Under the pieces are notes generated by a model. That model saw only the letters and a program-made list of their open reading frames with translations. It had not been told where the DNA came from and searched no databases. Positions 10,198 to 20,295 of a stretch of 64,000 bases of DNA are shown piece after piece. The position numbers and the translations under genes are program-made. How positions within the stretch are numbered: position 1 is the first letter of the stretch; each line of letters begins with the position of its first letter. The DNA is from Candidatus Binatia bacterium (GTDB lineage: Bacteria > Desulfobacterota > Binatia > HRBIN30): assembly GCA_026415395.1 (NCBI GenBank), contig JAOAHD010000017.1:209001-273000 (forward strand), written 5' to 3'.

Positions 10198-12504
10198 TCA
10201 GTCCACATCGGCAGCATCGACCGGGCGAGGCTCCGACAGCGGTTCATAGTGGAAAACCAGCCTTCCCTCGCGCGCGTCAATTTCCACCCGCCCACCGCGC
10301 TGCAGTTGCCCGAAGAGAATTTCGTCCGCCAGTACCCGTTTGATTTCGGTTTGAATCAATCTGGCCATGGGCCGAGCACCAAAGGTGCGGTCGTAACCCT
10401 TTTCGGCCAGGTATTTCCGCGCTGCTGGCGTGATTTGCAGAAACACCCTGCGCTCGTTCAACTGGGCGTCGAGTTGCGCAATGAACTTATCCACCACCCG
10501 CTCGATCACTTCGGGGCTCAGGGGTTTAAAGTGAATGATCGCGTCCAAGCGGTTGCGGAATTCTGGACTAAAGAGCCGCTCCAACGCTTCTTGCGCTTTG
10601 TGTGCGTTGCTCCGAGCGCCAAAACCGATCGGATTCGTGGCCATTTCCTGTGCGCCCGCGTTCGTGGTCATAATCAGAATCACGTTGCGGAAATCTGCTT
10701 TACGGCCGTTGTTGTCCGTCAACGTGGCGTGGTCCATCACCTGCAACAAGATGTTGAACAGGTTCGGATGCGCTTTCTCAATCTCGTCCAACAACAGCAC
10801 CGCATGGGGCGACTTGCGGATCGCGTCGGTCAGCAACCCGCCCTGATCAAAGCCTACATATCCCGGAGGGGCACCAATTAGACGCGATACCGTGTGCGCC
10901 TCCATGTATTCGCTCATATCAAAGCGGATGAACTCAACTCCAAGGGTCGATGCCAACTGCTTGGCCACCTCGGTTTTTCCTACGCCAGTGGGCCCGGCAA
11001 ACAAAAAGCAGCCGACCGGCTTTTCAGGCTGCCCGAGTCCGGCGCGCGCCAGCTTGATCGCAGAGGCAAGAGTGTGGATCGCTTCGTCCTGCCCGAAGAC
11101 CGAGAGCTTCAAGTCGCGCTCCAGCGTCTGCAGCCGTTCACGATCAGACAACGAAACCGAACGCGGAGGAATCTTCGCCATTTGCGCGACCACTTGTTCC
11201 ACGTCCTTGACCCGCACCACTCGACGGCGACTGTTGGGGCCCCCTTCGGCCTGTAACTTGGCGCCTGCCTCGTCGATCACGTCGAGTGCTTTATCCGGCA
11301 GGTGGCGGTCGTTGATGTAGCGGGCCGCGAGTTCGACTGCCGCTTTCAGTGCACCGCGCGTGTAGGTCACCCCGTGGTGGCGCTCGTAATACTTCTTTAG
11401 GCCACGCACGATCTCCAACGTTTGCTCCACGGTGGGTTCAGCGATTTCAATTTTTTGGAACCGGCGCGCCAAGGCCCGGTCGCGCTCGAAGTAATTCTTG
11501 TAGTCCTGGTACGTGGTCGCCCCGATGCAACGGATCTCCCCGGATTGCAGTGCAGGTTTGAGAATGTTCGAAGCATCGAGCGACCCGCCGCTCGCAGCGC
11601 CTGCGCCCACCAAGGTATGGATCTCGTCGATGAACAAAATCGCGTTGCTTTGCTTCTTGAGCGCGGAGATGACACCCTTTAACCGCTGCTCGAAATCACC
11701 ACGGAAACGGGTGCCAGCGAGCAAAGCCCCCATGTCCAGCGCGTAAATTTTCGCGTTCTGTAATGACCGGGGAACGTCCCCTTTGTGGATCATCAGCGCC
11801 AAACCTTCTGCCAGCGCCGTTTTACCCACTCCGGGCTCTCCCACGAACACGGGATTGTTCTTCCGCCGCCGGCACAAGACATGAGCGGTACGGGCGAGTT
11901 CACGCTCTCGACCGATAATCGGATCGATCTTCCCTGCCGCCGCCTTGGCCACCAACTCCGTGGTGAACAAGGCCAGCGGGTCCCGCCCCCGCTTGGATTC
12001 ACCGTCGAAGTCTTGATCGTCGTCCTCTTCGTCATCGCCCAACGGCAGGCGGGACAAATTCTCCTCACCGATCTTGGACACCCCGTGGGAGATGTAATTG
12101 AGCACATCCAGCCGTGTAATCCCCTGTTGCTCCATAAAATAAGCGGCATGCGAATCCGGCTCGCGAAATATCGCGACCAAAACATTCCGCGCCTGAATTT
12201 CTTCCTTGCCGGCGGACTGCACGTGCGCCGCGGCCCGCTGCAACACTCGCTGAAAGCCGGTAGTCTGCTGCGGTTGCACGGGTAACCCCTCGGGGACACG
12301 CTCCAAGTGGCGATCGAAAAACGTCTCCAAAGCACGCTTCAACGCGTCAACATCGCCCCCGCAGTGGCGAATGATGTCGATAATGTCCTCGTCGTGGAGC
12401 AGCGCGTAAAGGAGGTGCTCGATGCACACGAACTCATGCCGCCGCCGGCGAGCTTCGTTAAACGCCAGCGCCAAGGAAATTTCTAACTCTCGACTGATGC
12501 GCAT
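10198..12504 (-). CDS. clpA: ATP-dependent Clp protease ATP-binding subunit ClpA
   Basis: 768 residues, full family length. It has the N-domain repeats ([12 protein letters not shown]), a short acidic linker ([12 protein letters not shown]), AAA module 1 with GEPGVGKT and LFIDEIH, and AAA module 2 with GPTGVGKT and LLLDEIEK. The ClpP-docking loop is visible as NPIGFG. ClpA unfolds substrates and feeds them to ClpP; with ClpS it handles N-degron proteins. It starts three bases after the clpS stop, the classic clpS-clpA operon. No clpP lies in the window. The C-terminal tail is Asp/Ala-rich ([10 protein letters not shown]). Confidence 0.97.
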   Translation of the reverse strand: MRISRELEISLALAFNEARRRRHEFVCIEHLLYALLHDEDIIDIIRHCGGDVDALKRALETFFDRHLERVPEGLPVQPQQTTGFQRVLQRAAAHVQSAGKEEIQARNVLVAIFREPDSHAAYFMEQQGITRLDVLNYISHGVSKIGEENLSRLPLGDDEEDDDQDFDGESKRGRDPLALFTTELVAKAAAGKIDPIIGRERELARTAHVLCRRRKNNPVFVGEPGVGKTALAEGLALMIHKGDVPRSLQNAKIYALDMGALLAGTRFRGDFEQRLKGVISALKKQSNAILFIDEIHTLVGAGAASGGSLDASNILKPALQSGEIRCIGATTYQDYKNYFERDRALARRFQKIEIAEPTVEQTLEIVRGLKKYYERHHGVTYTRGALKAAVELAARYINDRHLPDKALDVIDEAGAKLQAEGGPNSRRRVVRVKDVEQVVAQMAKIPPRSVSLSDRERLQTLERDLKLSVFGQDEAIHTLASAIKLARAGLGQPEKPVGCFLFAGPTGVGKTEVAKQLASTLGVEFIRFDMSEYMEAHTVSRLIGAPPGYVGFDQGGLLTDAIRKSPHAVLLLDEIEKAHPNLFNILLQVMDHATLTDNNGRKADFRNVILIMTTNAGAQEMATNPIGFGARSNAHKAQEALERLFSPEFRNRLDAIIHFKPLSPEVIERVVDKFIAQLDAQLNERRVFLQITPAARKYLAEKGYDRTFGARPMARLIQTEIKRVLADEILFGQLQRGGRVEIDAREGRLVFHYEPLSEPRPVDAADVD

Positions 12505-12507
12505 CCG

Positions 12508-12834
12508 TCACGCCTCCTCGATGCTGCAACGTAGCGGGTACTCGTGTTGGCGCGCCAGTGCTTCGACCTGAGCCACACGAGTTTCTGCCACCTCTCGCGG
12601 GTACACGCCGGCCACACCGACGCCGTGGTGATGCACGTGAAGCATGATGCGCACCGCCTCTGCCTCCGAGCGGTGGAACACCGTCATCAACACGTACACG
12701 ACGAAATCCATGGTCGTGTAGTCGTCGTTGTGCAGCAGCACCTTATAAAGTTTCGGTTGCTGCACTTTCCGCCGGGTTCTTGTCTTCGGGACCGTGGGGA
12801 CCTCGTCTTCCCACTCAGGTCGCCGTTCACCCAT
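12508..12834 (-). CDS. clpS: ATP-dependent Clp protease adaptor ClpS
   Basis: 108 residues, a normal ClpS size. The core PKLYKVLLHNDDYTTMDFV contains the N-degron-binding Asn-Asp-Asp segment, and VMLHVHHHGVGVAG-like sequence (IMLHVHHHGVGVAGVY) gives the metal/His and GxxxG part. It binds N-terminal Leu/Phe/Trp/Tyr residues and delivers the protein to ClpA, its downstream partner. The basic N-terminal tail (TRTRRKVQQPK) is flexible in the family. The ribosome site before this ATG is weak, so the first few residues are uncertain. Confidence 0.95.
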   Translation of the reverse strand: MGERRPEWEDEVPTVPKTRTRRKVQQPKLYKVLLHNDDYTTMDFVVYVLMTVFHRSEAEAVRIMLHVHHHGVGVAGVYPREVAETRVAQVEALARQHEYPLRCSIEEA

Positions 12835-12927
12835 GCCTCGAAGATTAGCACGGGCTTACCTGGGGACAACCAAATTTCACCCGCACCTTTGCTCGCCGTG
12901 CGCTCCCTACTTCCAACACTAGCCGAT

Positions 12928-14133
12928 TTACCCCTGCTTCACCGCAGCAATGAAGGCATCGATGTCTTCCGGCCCGTTATAAAAGTGAATCCCGAGGTGC
13001 AGACACCCCTCGCGATAATTGATCGCAATGTGCCGTTGGTGCAGGCGATGCATCCAGTGCTCAGCATTTTCCCCAGGAGGCGGTTCGAGGAGAAGAATTC
13101 CGGACCACAGCTCCCGCTCTCGCGTGCTCCGGATCTTCCAACCGGACTCCGATAGCTCCGCTGCAAGGTAATCGGAGACAGCCCGGATTTGCGCAGCAAT
13201 CCGCCCAATGCCCAGTTCCATAAGCCACGATACCGAGGCCTCCAGCGCAGAAATTCCTGGGATGTTTCTCGTGCCTTCTTCGAAACACCGAGCGCCGCCT
13301 GCGTAAGTCACGTCGTAACTGCTCAGCGGCTCTGCTGGTTCATGTGGATCCACCAAGCTGTTTGCACCGACGTGATACAACCGCATGTGCTCCCGCGCTT
13401 CGCGCGCGATGAAGCAAATTCCCACCCCCGGTGGTCCCAGGAGCCACTTCTGGGCACCTGCCGCGGCAACGTCAACCCGCATCGTACGTGCGGAAAACGG
13501 CAACGCTCCCCACCCTTGAACCGCATCGCACACCACCCATGCGCCCCGCTCGTGCGCGAGCGCGACCAGTCCGGCGAGGTCATGGCGAAACCCGTTGTAA
13601 AACTCCACCCAGCTCACCACGACCCCTCGCGTGCGCTCACCCCACGCTGCAGCAAAATCGTCCGACGTACATGCGCCTGCACTCCGAGGGCGGACCCAAC
13701 GGACCTCCAGCCCAGCCACGCGCCGACTTAAAAACGGCAACACCGTGGCATAATGGCTGCCCTGCACCAGCAGCACCTCGTCACCAGGTTGCCACGGTAG
13801 GCTCTCCGCTGCCCAGAGTAGGCCTTCGGTAGTATTGCGACAAAAGGCGATCTCGTCAGCATCGGCACCGAGAAAGTCGGCGACCCGCTGTCGCGCACGC
13901 TCGAGCACGCGTGGGACGTGGAAAATCTCGAACACGATTCCCTCGCGAGCCAACTTGCGCAACACGGCGGTTGCTGCGCTCACCGCGCGGCGCGGGAGCA
14001 ACCCCATGCCATTCGAGGCGAGGTATACGTAACGTTGGAGCGCAGGAAATTCGGCGCGAATTTCGGCAAGCTCTCGAGCATCAAAAGGCTGGTCTGCCAC
14101 AACCGAACCCCGACTGTCGCCCTCGTACCCCAC
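12928..14133 (-). CDS. Class V aminotransferase / cysteine-desulfurase-like PLP enzyme
   Basis: 401 residues of PLP-dependent fold type I. The cofactor lysine is in GAQKWLLGPPG, and the PLP-binding Asp-Ala-Val-Gln stretch is CDAVQGWGALPF. The N-terminal segment (AEFPALQRYVYLASNGMGLLP) matches class V enzymes such as cysteine desulfurase, isopenicillin-N epimerase and kynureninase relatives. The desulfurase catalytic-loop Cys is not evident, so sulfur transfer is doubtful. The start is uncertain because the first ~14 residues (MGYEGDSRGSVVAD) are not family-like and GTG codons lie slightly downstream. It lies upstream of clpS on the same strand with a 93 bp gap. The substrate is unknown. Confidence 0.85.
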   Translation of the reverse strand: MGYEGDSRGSVVADQPFDARELAEIRAEFPALQRYVYLASNGMGLLPRRAVSAATAVLRKLAREGIVFEIFHVPRVLERARQRVADFLGADADEIAFCRNTTEGLLWAAESLPWQPGDEVLLVQGSHYATVLPFLSRRVAGLEVRWVRPRSAGACTSDDFAAAWGERTRGVVVSWVEFYNGFRHDLAGLVALAHERGAWVVCDAVQGWGALPFSARTMRVDVAAAGAQKWLLGPPGVGICFIAREAREHMRLYHVGANSLVDPHEPAEPLSSYDVTYAGGARCFEEGTRNIPGISALEASVSWLMELGIGRIAAQIRAVSDYLAAELSESGWKIRSTRERELWSGILLLEPPPGENAEHWMHRLHQRHIAINYREGCLHLGIHFYNGPEDIDAFIAAVKQG

Positions 14134-14180
14134 CCAACGTGGGCTGCGAGAGTCTTCCTTCTCAAGCTACGAGCGTAACT

Positions 14181-14933
14181 CTACACAGGCAACGCAACCA
14201 ACCCGCCGCCGTCAACCACCAACGTATGACCGGTGATCCAACTCGCAGCGTCCGATGCGAGGTAAAGGGCGGCATAGGCGACATCTTCCGGCGTGCCGAG
14301 GCGTTTCAGCGGATATCGCTCGGCAACCAAAGCGCCACGTCCTTCGTCCCAAAGCAGCCGCGCAAAATCAGTCTGCACTAAGCCGGGAGCGATGGCGTTC
14401 ACGCGCACCCGCGGCCCGAGTTCAGCGGCGAGCTGCCGAGTCAAATGAATCAGCGCCGCTTTGGTCACATTGTAAACCCCCAGGAGCGGACTGGTCTGCA
14501 ATCCTCCCACTGAGGAAATGTTGAGCACAACACCGCCGTGTTCCTTCATCCAAAAGCGCCAACAGAGTTGGGTCCAGATGAACGGCCCGCGCAAGTTCAC
14601 TTGAACGGTTTTGTCGAACCGAGGCAAGTCTGCCTCGATCAGCGGCCCGGCGTACGGATTGGTTGCCGCGTTGTTCACCAAGATATCCACCGCACCAAAG
14701 CGCTCCAAGGCGAATTCCACGCATGCTTGCGCTTGCTCGGGCTCACCCGCATGGGCAGCGCAGTATGCAACGTCTGACCCAATCTCTTTCGCAGCGTGCA
14801 CGAGCTCGTCCGCCTTGCGCGCCGAAATCACCACCTGAGCACCAGCATCATGGAAAGCCCGTGCAATCGCTTTGCCGATTCCCCGCGATCCACCCGTGAT
14901 CAGCGCAACCTTACCGTCCAACCGCAGCTCCAT
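14181..14933 (-). CDS. Short-chain dehydrogenase/reductase (SDR)
   Basis: A 250-residue SDR beginning MELRLDGKVALITGGSRGIG. The active-site tyrosine and lysine are in YNVTK, with the catalytic Ser in LNISSVGG. The NNAG motif reads NNAAT, a change found in a subset of the family. The end WITGHTLVVDGGG is typical. The start at 14933 leaves ten bases to the glnS stop; an alternative start at 14951 would overlap glnS. Probably co-transcribed after glnS, though no functional link is evident. Confidence 0.9.
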   Translation of the reverse strand: MELRLDGKVALITGGSRGIGKAIARAFHDAGAQVVISARKADELVHAAKEIGSDVAYCAAHAGEPEQAQACVEFALERFGAVDILVNNAATNPYAGPLIEADLPRFDKTVQVNLRGPFIWTQLCWRFWMKEHGGVVLNISSVGGLQTSPLLGVYNVTKAALIHLTRQLAAELGPRVRVNAIAPGLVQTDFARLLWDEGRGALVAERYPLKRLGTPEDVAYAALYLASDAASWITGHTLVVDGGGLVALPV

Positions 14934-14943
14934 CGGTCCAACC

Positions 14944-16668
14944 TCAATCAACTAAGCCTCGCTGCTCCAAGCGGGCCCAAGTGTCCTTCAGCGTTACTGT
15001 GCGATTCAAGACGAGCTTGCCCAAACGCTGACTATCCGGATCCACGCAAAAATAACCGAGGCGCTCCAACTGCAGGCGTTCACCCGGCTTCGCCTCCGCC
15101 AGGGCTGGCTCTACCCACGCATTAGAGATGACCCGCAGAGAATCTGGATTGAGGAAATTCTTGTAATCCACGTCCTCTTTTTCCGCCGCCGGGTTTTCCA
15201 CGGTAAAGAGACGGTCATATAGACGCACCTCCGCCGGGATCGCGTGCGCCGCGGATACCCAATGCAACGTCGCCTTCACCTTTCTTCCGTCAGGGGTGTC
15301 CCCACCGCGCGTTGCTGGGTCGTAGGTGCAACGCAACTCAATGACCTCGCCCCGAGCATTTTTTACCACTTCCTTGCAGGTAATCAGATATCCATAACGT
15401 AAACGAACCTCACGGCCCGGAGCTAAGCGAAAGAACTTTTTGGGCGGATCCTCGCGAAAATCATCAGCCTCGATCCATAGCTCTCGGGAAAACGGAACTT
15501 TGCGCGTTCCCGCCGATGGATCCTCCGGGTTGTTAATCGCGTCCATCCGCTCGACTAGGTTGGGCGGATAGTTTTCGATGACAACCTTTAAGGGATTCAA
15601 AACCCCCATGAAGCGCGGAGCACGGCGATTCAGGTCTTCACGGATGCAATGCTCGAGTAACGCGATATCAACTAAAGAGTCCCGCTTCGCGATTCCAATG
15701 CGCCGACAAAAATCACGGATGGCCTCGGGCGGCACCCCCCGGCGTCGCAAGCCCGCTAAGGTCGGCATCCGCGGATCATCCCATCCATGTACGTACCCGC
15801 CTTCCACGAGTTCGATCAGCTTTCGTTTGCTTAGAACCGTGTAGCTCAAGTTCAGCCGGGCAAACTCGATTTGCCGGGGATGGCACGGAGTTTCGAGGGT
15901 GTCCAAAATCCAATCATACAACGGCCGGTGATCCTCAAACTCCAGAGTGCACAGCGAATGCGTGACGCCCTCGACCATGTCCGAAAGGGGATGGGCAAAA
16001 TCGTACGTCGGGTAAATGCACCACTTCGCTCCCGTGCGATGATGCGGAACGTGCTTGATCCGGTACAAGACTGGGTCGCGCAAATTCAGGTTCGGAGAGG
16101 CCATGTCGATCTTCGCCCGCAGGACGCACTCGCCTTCCCGGAACTTCCCCGCCCTCATGGCCTCAAAGAGGCGCAGATTTTCCTCTACACTCCGATTGCG
16201 ATACGGGCTCTCCCGTCCCGGTTCCGTCAATGTTCCCCGGTACTGGCGAATCTCGTCGGTACTCAGATGGCACACATAGGCTTTGCCTCGCCGGATCAAC
16301 TCCACGGCATACCCGTAGAGCTGCTCGAAGTAGTCGGAGGCGAAAAACAACTTGTCGCCCCAGTCGTAACCCAGCCACCGAACATCCTCTAAAATCGCCT
16401 CGACGTACTCCTTGTCCTCCTTTTCGGGGTTCGTGTCGTCAAAGCGCATGTGGCACACACCGCCGAACTCCTGCGCAACACCGAAGTTCAGGCAAATCGA
16501 CTTTGCATGGCCAATGTGCAAGTACCCATTCGGCTCCGGTGGAAAACGCGTCACCACCCGACCCCCGTTTTTGCCCGTGCGCACGTCTTCGGCAATGATT
16601 TCTCGAATGAAATCTCGTGGAGGTGCCGTGGCTTTGACGCTCCCCGCCGTCACATCTGCTCGCTCCAT
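14944..16668 (-). CDS. glnS: Glutamine--tRNA ligase
   Basis: 574 residues with class I synthetase signatures: HIGH in [15 protein letters not shown] and the KMSKS-equivalent VLSKRK. The [13 protein letters not shown] and [12 protein letters not shown] segments are diagnostic for GlnRS over bacterial GluRS. The C-terminal anticodon-binding beta-barrels ([28 protein letters not shown]-like end) are present. It charges tRNA-Gln directly. ATG at 16668 has an AGGA seven bases upstream. It is divergent from the crotonase at 16755 with an 86 bp gap. Confidence 0.97.
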   Translation of the reverse strand: MERADVTAGSVKATAPPRDFIREIIAEDVRTGKNGGRVVTRFPPEPNGYLHIGHAKSICLNFGVAQEFGGVCHMRFDDTNPEKEDKEYVEAILEDVRWLGYDWGDKLFFASDYFEQLYGYAVELIRRGKAYVCHLSTDEIRQYRGTLTEPGRESPYRNRSVEENLRLFEAMRAGKFREGECVLRAKIDMASPNLNLRDPVLYRIKHVPHHRTGAKWCIYPTYDFAHPLSDMVEGVTHSLCTLEFEDHRPLYDWILDTLETPCHPRQIEFARLNLSYTVLSKRKLIELVEGGYVHGWDDPRMPTLAGLRRRGVPPEAIRDFCRRIGIAKRDSLVDIALLEHCIREDLNRRAPRFMGVLNPLKVVIENYPPNLVERMDAINNPEDPSAGTRKVPFSRELWIEADDFREDPPKKFFRLAPGREVRLRYGYLITCKEVVKNARGEVIELRCTYDPATRGGDTPDGRKVKATLHWVSAAHAIPAEVRLYDRLFTVENPAAEKEDVDYKNFLNPDSLRVISNAWVEPALAEAKPGERLQLERLGYFCVDPDSQRLGKLVLNRTVTLKDTWARLEQRGLVD

Positions 16669-16754
16669 AAGGCTGTCCTGCTCATAGGGAGGTTACCGAG
16701 AACGGTCAACGCCGGGCTTGCCTTGACCGCAGAACTCGACCACTAACCGCGGCC

Positions 16755-17513
16755 ATGAACACCATTCAGATTGAAGACGTGGACGCCGTCCGCATCCTTA
16801 CGCTGAACCGCCCGCCCGCGAATGCTATTGAAGAACAGTTGCTTTCGGACCTCCAGGACGCTTTACACGAGGCACAGTCCCACTCCCAGGTGCGCGCTTT
16901 GGTTGTCACCGGAGCTGGTTCGTTTTTTAGTGCGGGCTTCGATTTCCGAGCACCACGGCGCAGCGAGGAACAAGCGGCAGCCTTTTACCGCCTGTACCGC
17001 GATACACACGTGAGCCTACTGTCCTTTCCCAAGCCAACTGTTGCCTGGGTGCAGGGGCATGCGATTGCTGGGGGCTTGGTGCTGGCTCTCGCGTGCGATT
17101 ATCGGTTGGGGGTGCAAGGAAACTATCGGATTGGGTTAAACGAGATCGCCGTCGGGGCGGCTTACCCACGAGCGGCCCTGGAAATCATTCGGCTTCGTTT
17201 GTCCCATGCTCGGGCGGCGGAACTCATGCTAGGTGCTGCGCTCTACCCGGCCACGGAGGCAATCCGTCTCGGTGTTGTCGATGAACTCCTTTCCCCAGAG
17301 GGTGCGCGCGACACGGTGCTGCGGCGCGCCGCGCGGCTCGGCGCGTTTCCCGCAGAAGCGTATGCCCACACGAAACGTGCACTCGTTGGGCCGGCTGTAC
17401 AGGCCATCCTCGCGGAGACGGAAGACGAGGCGCGCGATACTCGTGCGGTGTGGCAATCCCCCGAGGGCCGTGCCGCGCGCCACCGACAATGCGAGCGGTT
17501 GCTCTCTCGCTGA
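16755..17513 (+). CDS. Enoyl-CoA hydratase/isomerase (crotonase) family
   Basis: A 252-residue crotonase with the oxyanion segments TGAGSFFSAGFDF and GHAIAGGLVLALACDYRLG. The two catalytic-position glutamates of the hydratase are both retained (LNEIAVG and AAELMLG). The end (CERLLSR) is short. It acts on acyl-CoA thioesters in the cytoplasm, in fatty-acid or related oxidation. It is divergent from glnS and convergent with the VCBS protein gene after 24 bp. Hydratase versus isomerase cannot be told from sequence alone. Confidence 0.87.
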   Translation: MNTIQIEDVDAVRILTLNRPPANAIEEQLLSDLQDALHEAQSHSQVRALVVTGAGSFFSAGFDFRAPRRSEEQAAAFYRLYRDTHVSLLSFPKPTVAWVQGHAIAGGLVLALACDYRLGVQGNYRIGLNEIAVGAAYPRAALEIIRLRLSHARAAELMLGAALYPATEAIRLGVVDELLSPEGARDTVLRRAARLGAFPAEAYAHTKRALVGPAVQAILAETEDEARDTRAVWQSPEGRAARHRQCERLLSR

Positions 17514-17537
17514 GGCCAACTAAAGCGCAGGCCACGT

Positions 17538-19544
17538 TTACGGCTCCACTGCGTGGAGGTTCGTGTTCGCGGGAACGTCCAGCCACACCTGCCTCGCTCC
17601 CGTTCCCGGCCAACTCACTTCGACACGGTCCACCAAGGTCATATCGCCCAACCCAAAATGTGCCGTGAACTCATTGTGGCCGAGGTAGTTGCTGCCGCCA
17701 TCGATTTCCCGCACTTGCGGCACCCCGCCACGATGGACCCACACGCGCGCCCGTGCACCAATTCCAGCACGATTCCAGCTCGTGCCCGTGACCTTGATCT
17801 TGAGCCACTTGCGTCGGCTCCCGCAGTCATTTCGAAACAACAATGGGTGGTCCGAGTTGTTGGCGATGAAGAGGTCTAGATCTCCGTCGATGTCGTAATC
17901 CCAAACCACAACAGCGCGGTTCTGCCGATCGTCGATTAAGCCCCAAGCTTCCCCCACCTCACGCATGGTGCCACCAACATTCTCCCACACCCGGAGCCGA
18001 TCCCGTTCATAGTCGTCGTCCAGCTCGCTCATCCCGAGCTCGTCCAGCACCGGAAAGCGAGCGCCGTTGCCGACAACCAAATCGAGGTCGCCGTCGTTGT
18101 CCGCATCCCAAAACGTCGCACCCCACCCCCAACCGGCATTGCGGACTCCCCACTGGTCCGTGACATCGGCAAATCGGCGCTTGCCAACGTTGCGGAACAA
18201 CCGGTTGCCACTCGTACCCCAAAAGCAGCCCTCTGGCCCCTGGCAGCGTGCGAGAGGATCCCAAATCGAACTCACAAACCAGTCGAGCAAACCGTCGCCA
18301 TCCACATCGCCCACAGCAGATCCCATACCGTTTTCATCCGTACCTACACCTGCTGCAACCGTTCCATCCAGAAACGTTCCGTCTTGCCGGTTCCAAAATA
18401 AGCGGCTGGTTCCAAAGTCAGAGGCCACAAGAAGATCCGGCCAACCGTCCTCGTCGAGGTCGGTAAAGCGAGAGGCGAACGAAAATCCAAACCCGAGATC
18501 GGCACGAAGCGGAGGAACGGTATCCAATCGGACCCCGGCTCCCACAGTGACATCGTGAAAGAAACCGGGGCGCGTCAATCCCTCGTTACGCAACAGCCGC
18601 GCGTGCGACGGAGCATTGCGACGGTTGTACCCGCGAGGACGCCACTCGGTTACATGGATGTCGAGAAATCCATCGCGATCGTAGTCGCCAAACGCCACGC
18701 TGAAACCGTAGTGCGGCTCTTCGGTGAGCACCGCAGCACCGCGGGCGAGCCCTTCTTCGGTAAAGTGGCCACTGCCGTCGTTGACGAACAAGAAATGGCG
18801 GCGCTGGTCCGGGCCAACCGCCGTCGCGTACAAATCAAGGTCCGCGTCGTTGTCGATGTCTCCCCACGCCACCCCATTCATGCGGGTTTCGGGGACGACA
18901 AGACCAGCTCGTTCTGCCACCTCTTCGAAGCTTCCGTCACCGCGGTTGCGGAATAGCAAAAGGGAAGGCTCGTCGAGCCTACTCACAACGAGGTCCACTC
19001 GCCCGTCACCGTCAAAGTCGCCCGCGGCCGCGCCGCCAGAGAAGTAAAACTGCTCGTAAAAAGGGGCTGGCGAGGGCACAGTGTAGTGCACGTAATCCAA
19101 ACCCACCTCTCGGCTGACTTCCGTGAAACAAGGCTGTCGTTCGATGAGGCGGGTCGCCGTCGCGCTTGGGGAAGCTGTCGGGGTCGCTGTGTTTGTCGGC
19201 AGAATGATCAGCGGCGTCGCAGTCCTCGTAGCCCGAGGCGTGCACCCCTGCAGCAGCGCGTTGACCCCTAGCACGATCTCCTCGATAGTTACTCGGCGAT
19301 CCCCGTCGATATCCGCCGCAACGCACGCCTCCGGCCCTACGAGTTGCAAAGCAATCCGTACACTGCGGATCAGTTCGTCGACGGTGACTATGCGATCGCC
19401 ATCGCAATCCCCCACACAAGCGTCTTCGGACCCAAGGTCGACGGCCATCGTGTCTCGCAGCGAGGCAGCCAGCGCGACCAAGCTACGAAGCGCCAATGCA
19501 ACGATCCGGCGCGCGAGCTGGCGATGCCTCGCCACAAACCGCAT
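17538..19544 (-). CDS. Secreted dockerin-like / FG-GAP (VCBS) repeat protein with UnbV-type C terminus
   Basis: 668 residues. The N terminus is a possible signal sequence. Next come two EF-hand-like repeats with DCDGDRIVTVDEL and DIDGDRRVTIEEI, flanked by Cys, the layout of a type I dockerin. A Thr/Pro-rich linker follows (PTNTATPTASPSATATR). The main part has repeated Asp-rich FG-GAP/VCBS motifs (GDFDGDGRVDLV, GDIDNDADLDLY, GDVDGDGLLDWF, WDADNDGDLDLV, YDIDGDLDLFIAN) that build a calcium-bound beta-propeller. The last ~100 residues resemble the ASPIC/UnbV domain (GIGARARVWV, HFGLGD, VEVSWPGTG). It probably acts outside the cell. The dockerin module could bind the cohesin-like proteins at 38.9-41.7 kb, which is inference. 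Confidence 0.85.
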   Translation of the reverse strand: MRFVARHRQLARRIVALALRSLVALAASLRDTMAVDLGSEDACVGDCDGDRIVTVDELIRSVRIALQLVGPEACVAADIDGDRRVTIEEIVLGVNALLQGCTPRATRTATPLIILPTNTATPTASPSATATRLIERQPCFTEVSREVGLDYVHYTVPSPAPFYEQFYFSGGAAAGDFDGDGRVDLVVSRLDEPSLLLFRNRGDGSFEEVAERAGLVVPETRMNGVAWGDIDNDADLDLYATAVGPDQRRHFLFVNDGSGHFTEEGLARGAAVLTEEPHYGFSVAFGDYDRDGFLDIHVTEWRPRGYNRRNAPSHARLLRNEGLTRPGFFHDVTVGAGVRLDTVPPLRADLGFGFSFASRFTDLDEDGWPDLLVASDFGTSRLFWNRQDGTFLDGTVAAGVGTDENGMGSAVGDVDGDGLLDWFVSSIWDPLARCQGPEGCFWGTSGNRLFRNVGKRRFADVTDQWGVRNAGWGWGATFWDADNDGDLDLVVGNGARFPVLDELGMSELDDDYERDRLRVWENVGGTMREVGEAWGLIDDRQNRAVVVWDYDIDGDLDLFIANNSDHPLLFRNDCGSRRKWLKIKVTGTSWNRAGIGARARVWVHRGGVPQVREIDGGSNYLGHNEFTAHFGLGDMTLVDRVEVSWPGTGARQVWLDVPANTNLHAVEP

Positions 19545-19683
19545 AGCTCGCTTTTACTCCGACCCGTTACTGTTTGTCTACAATTCGTGCGACCGCCACG
19601 GACTTTCGAGGCGCAAGCTCCAGGGCACCGTGGCCCGCACTGGCACGAGCGCAGCACAGCGGAGGCAAGGCCTCCAACCTGCG

Positions 19684-20157
19684 TCATTGGGAGGGCAGAA
19701 CCTGATACACCCAGTGCCCGAACGGGGCGGGCCGCGCCTCGGGACGCTTGCGGATGTTGTAATAGTCGATGCTGGCCTGCAGGTGCCTGCGAAGTTCGTC
19801 TCGATCGCGACGAGGAATGCCCTCTGGCCGCTCCCGAACCAAGTCTAGGAAGTAGTTCGTGTACAGATAGGCGGCCCATCCAGGTGAGACCTCACCCGTG
19901 GCAGCGCGCTCGGAGAGCATCAGATAGTAGTCCCAGAGTTCCGGAACGAGTTGCGGCGGCGCTGGGCTCAACAAGAGAATCTCGTGCACGGTTCGAATCG
20001 TCTCATGGGCAACGGTCGACGCGGGTGGCGCCGCCAGATCCGGCGTGGGCTCGCGCCACCGCCCCTCTTGGGCGAGGGCTGGCGTTCTACCGAGAGAGCC
20101 AGAACCCAGCACCGCCACGAGAGCGAGGCTACGAACTGCAAGGGCGAAGAACCTCAT
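19684..20157 (-). CDS. Hypothetical exported protein
   Basis: 157 residues with no family recognised. The N terminus MRFFALAVRSLALVAVLGSG...ALAQ is a clear Sec signal peptide with a cleavage site near ALAQ-EG. The mature part is about 125 residues, helical, with PELWDYYLMLSER, GWAAYLYTNYFLDLVRE and DELRRHLQASIDYYNIRKR, rich in Tyr and Trp, and no Cys. It lies downstream of the amidohydrolase and upstream of the VCBS gene on the same strand, with gaps of about 138 bp on each side. Function unknown. Confidence 0.65.
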   Translation of the reverse strand: MRFFALAVRSLALVAVLGSGSLGRTPALAQEGRWREPTPDLAAPPASTVAHETIRTVHEILLLSPAPPQLVPELWDYYLMLSERAATGEVSPGWAAYLYTNYFLDLVRERPEGIPRRDRDELRRHLQASIDYYNIRKRPEARPAPFGHWVYQVLPSQ

Positions 20158-20295
20158 TGTAGGCTCTTAACAACAACCCCAGCGCCCTCGTCAATACAGG
20201 AGAGGCCGATCGGCAGGTGCGGTGGGCGTAGGCCGTCAGCCCTCCTACCGAACCCACCGACCGGCGCATGCAAATTTCAAACGATCTGCCGCAGT

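Noticed and set aside
17538-19544. VCBS protein as a polysaccharide-degrading cellulosome component
   Set aside because: There is a dockerin-like module but no catalytic domain of any glycoside hydrolase in it or nearby.
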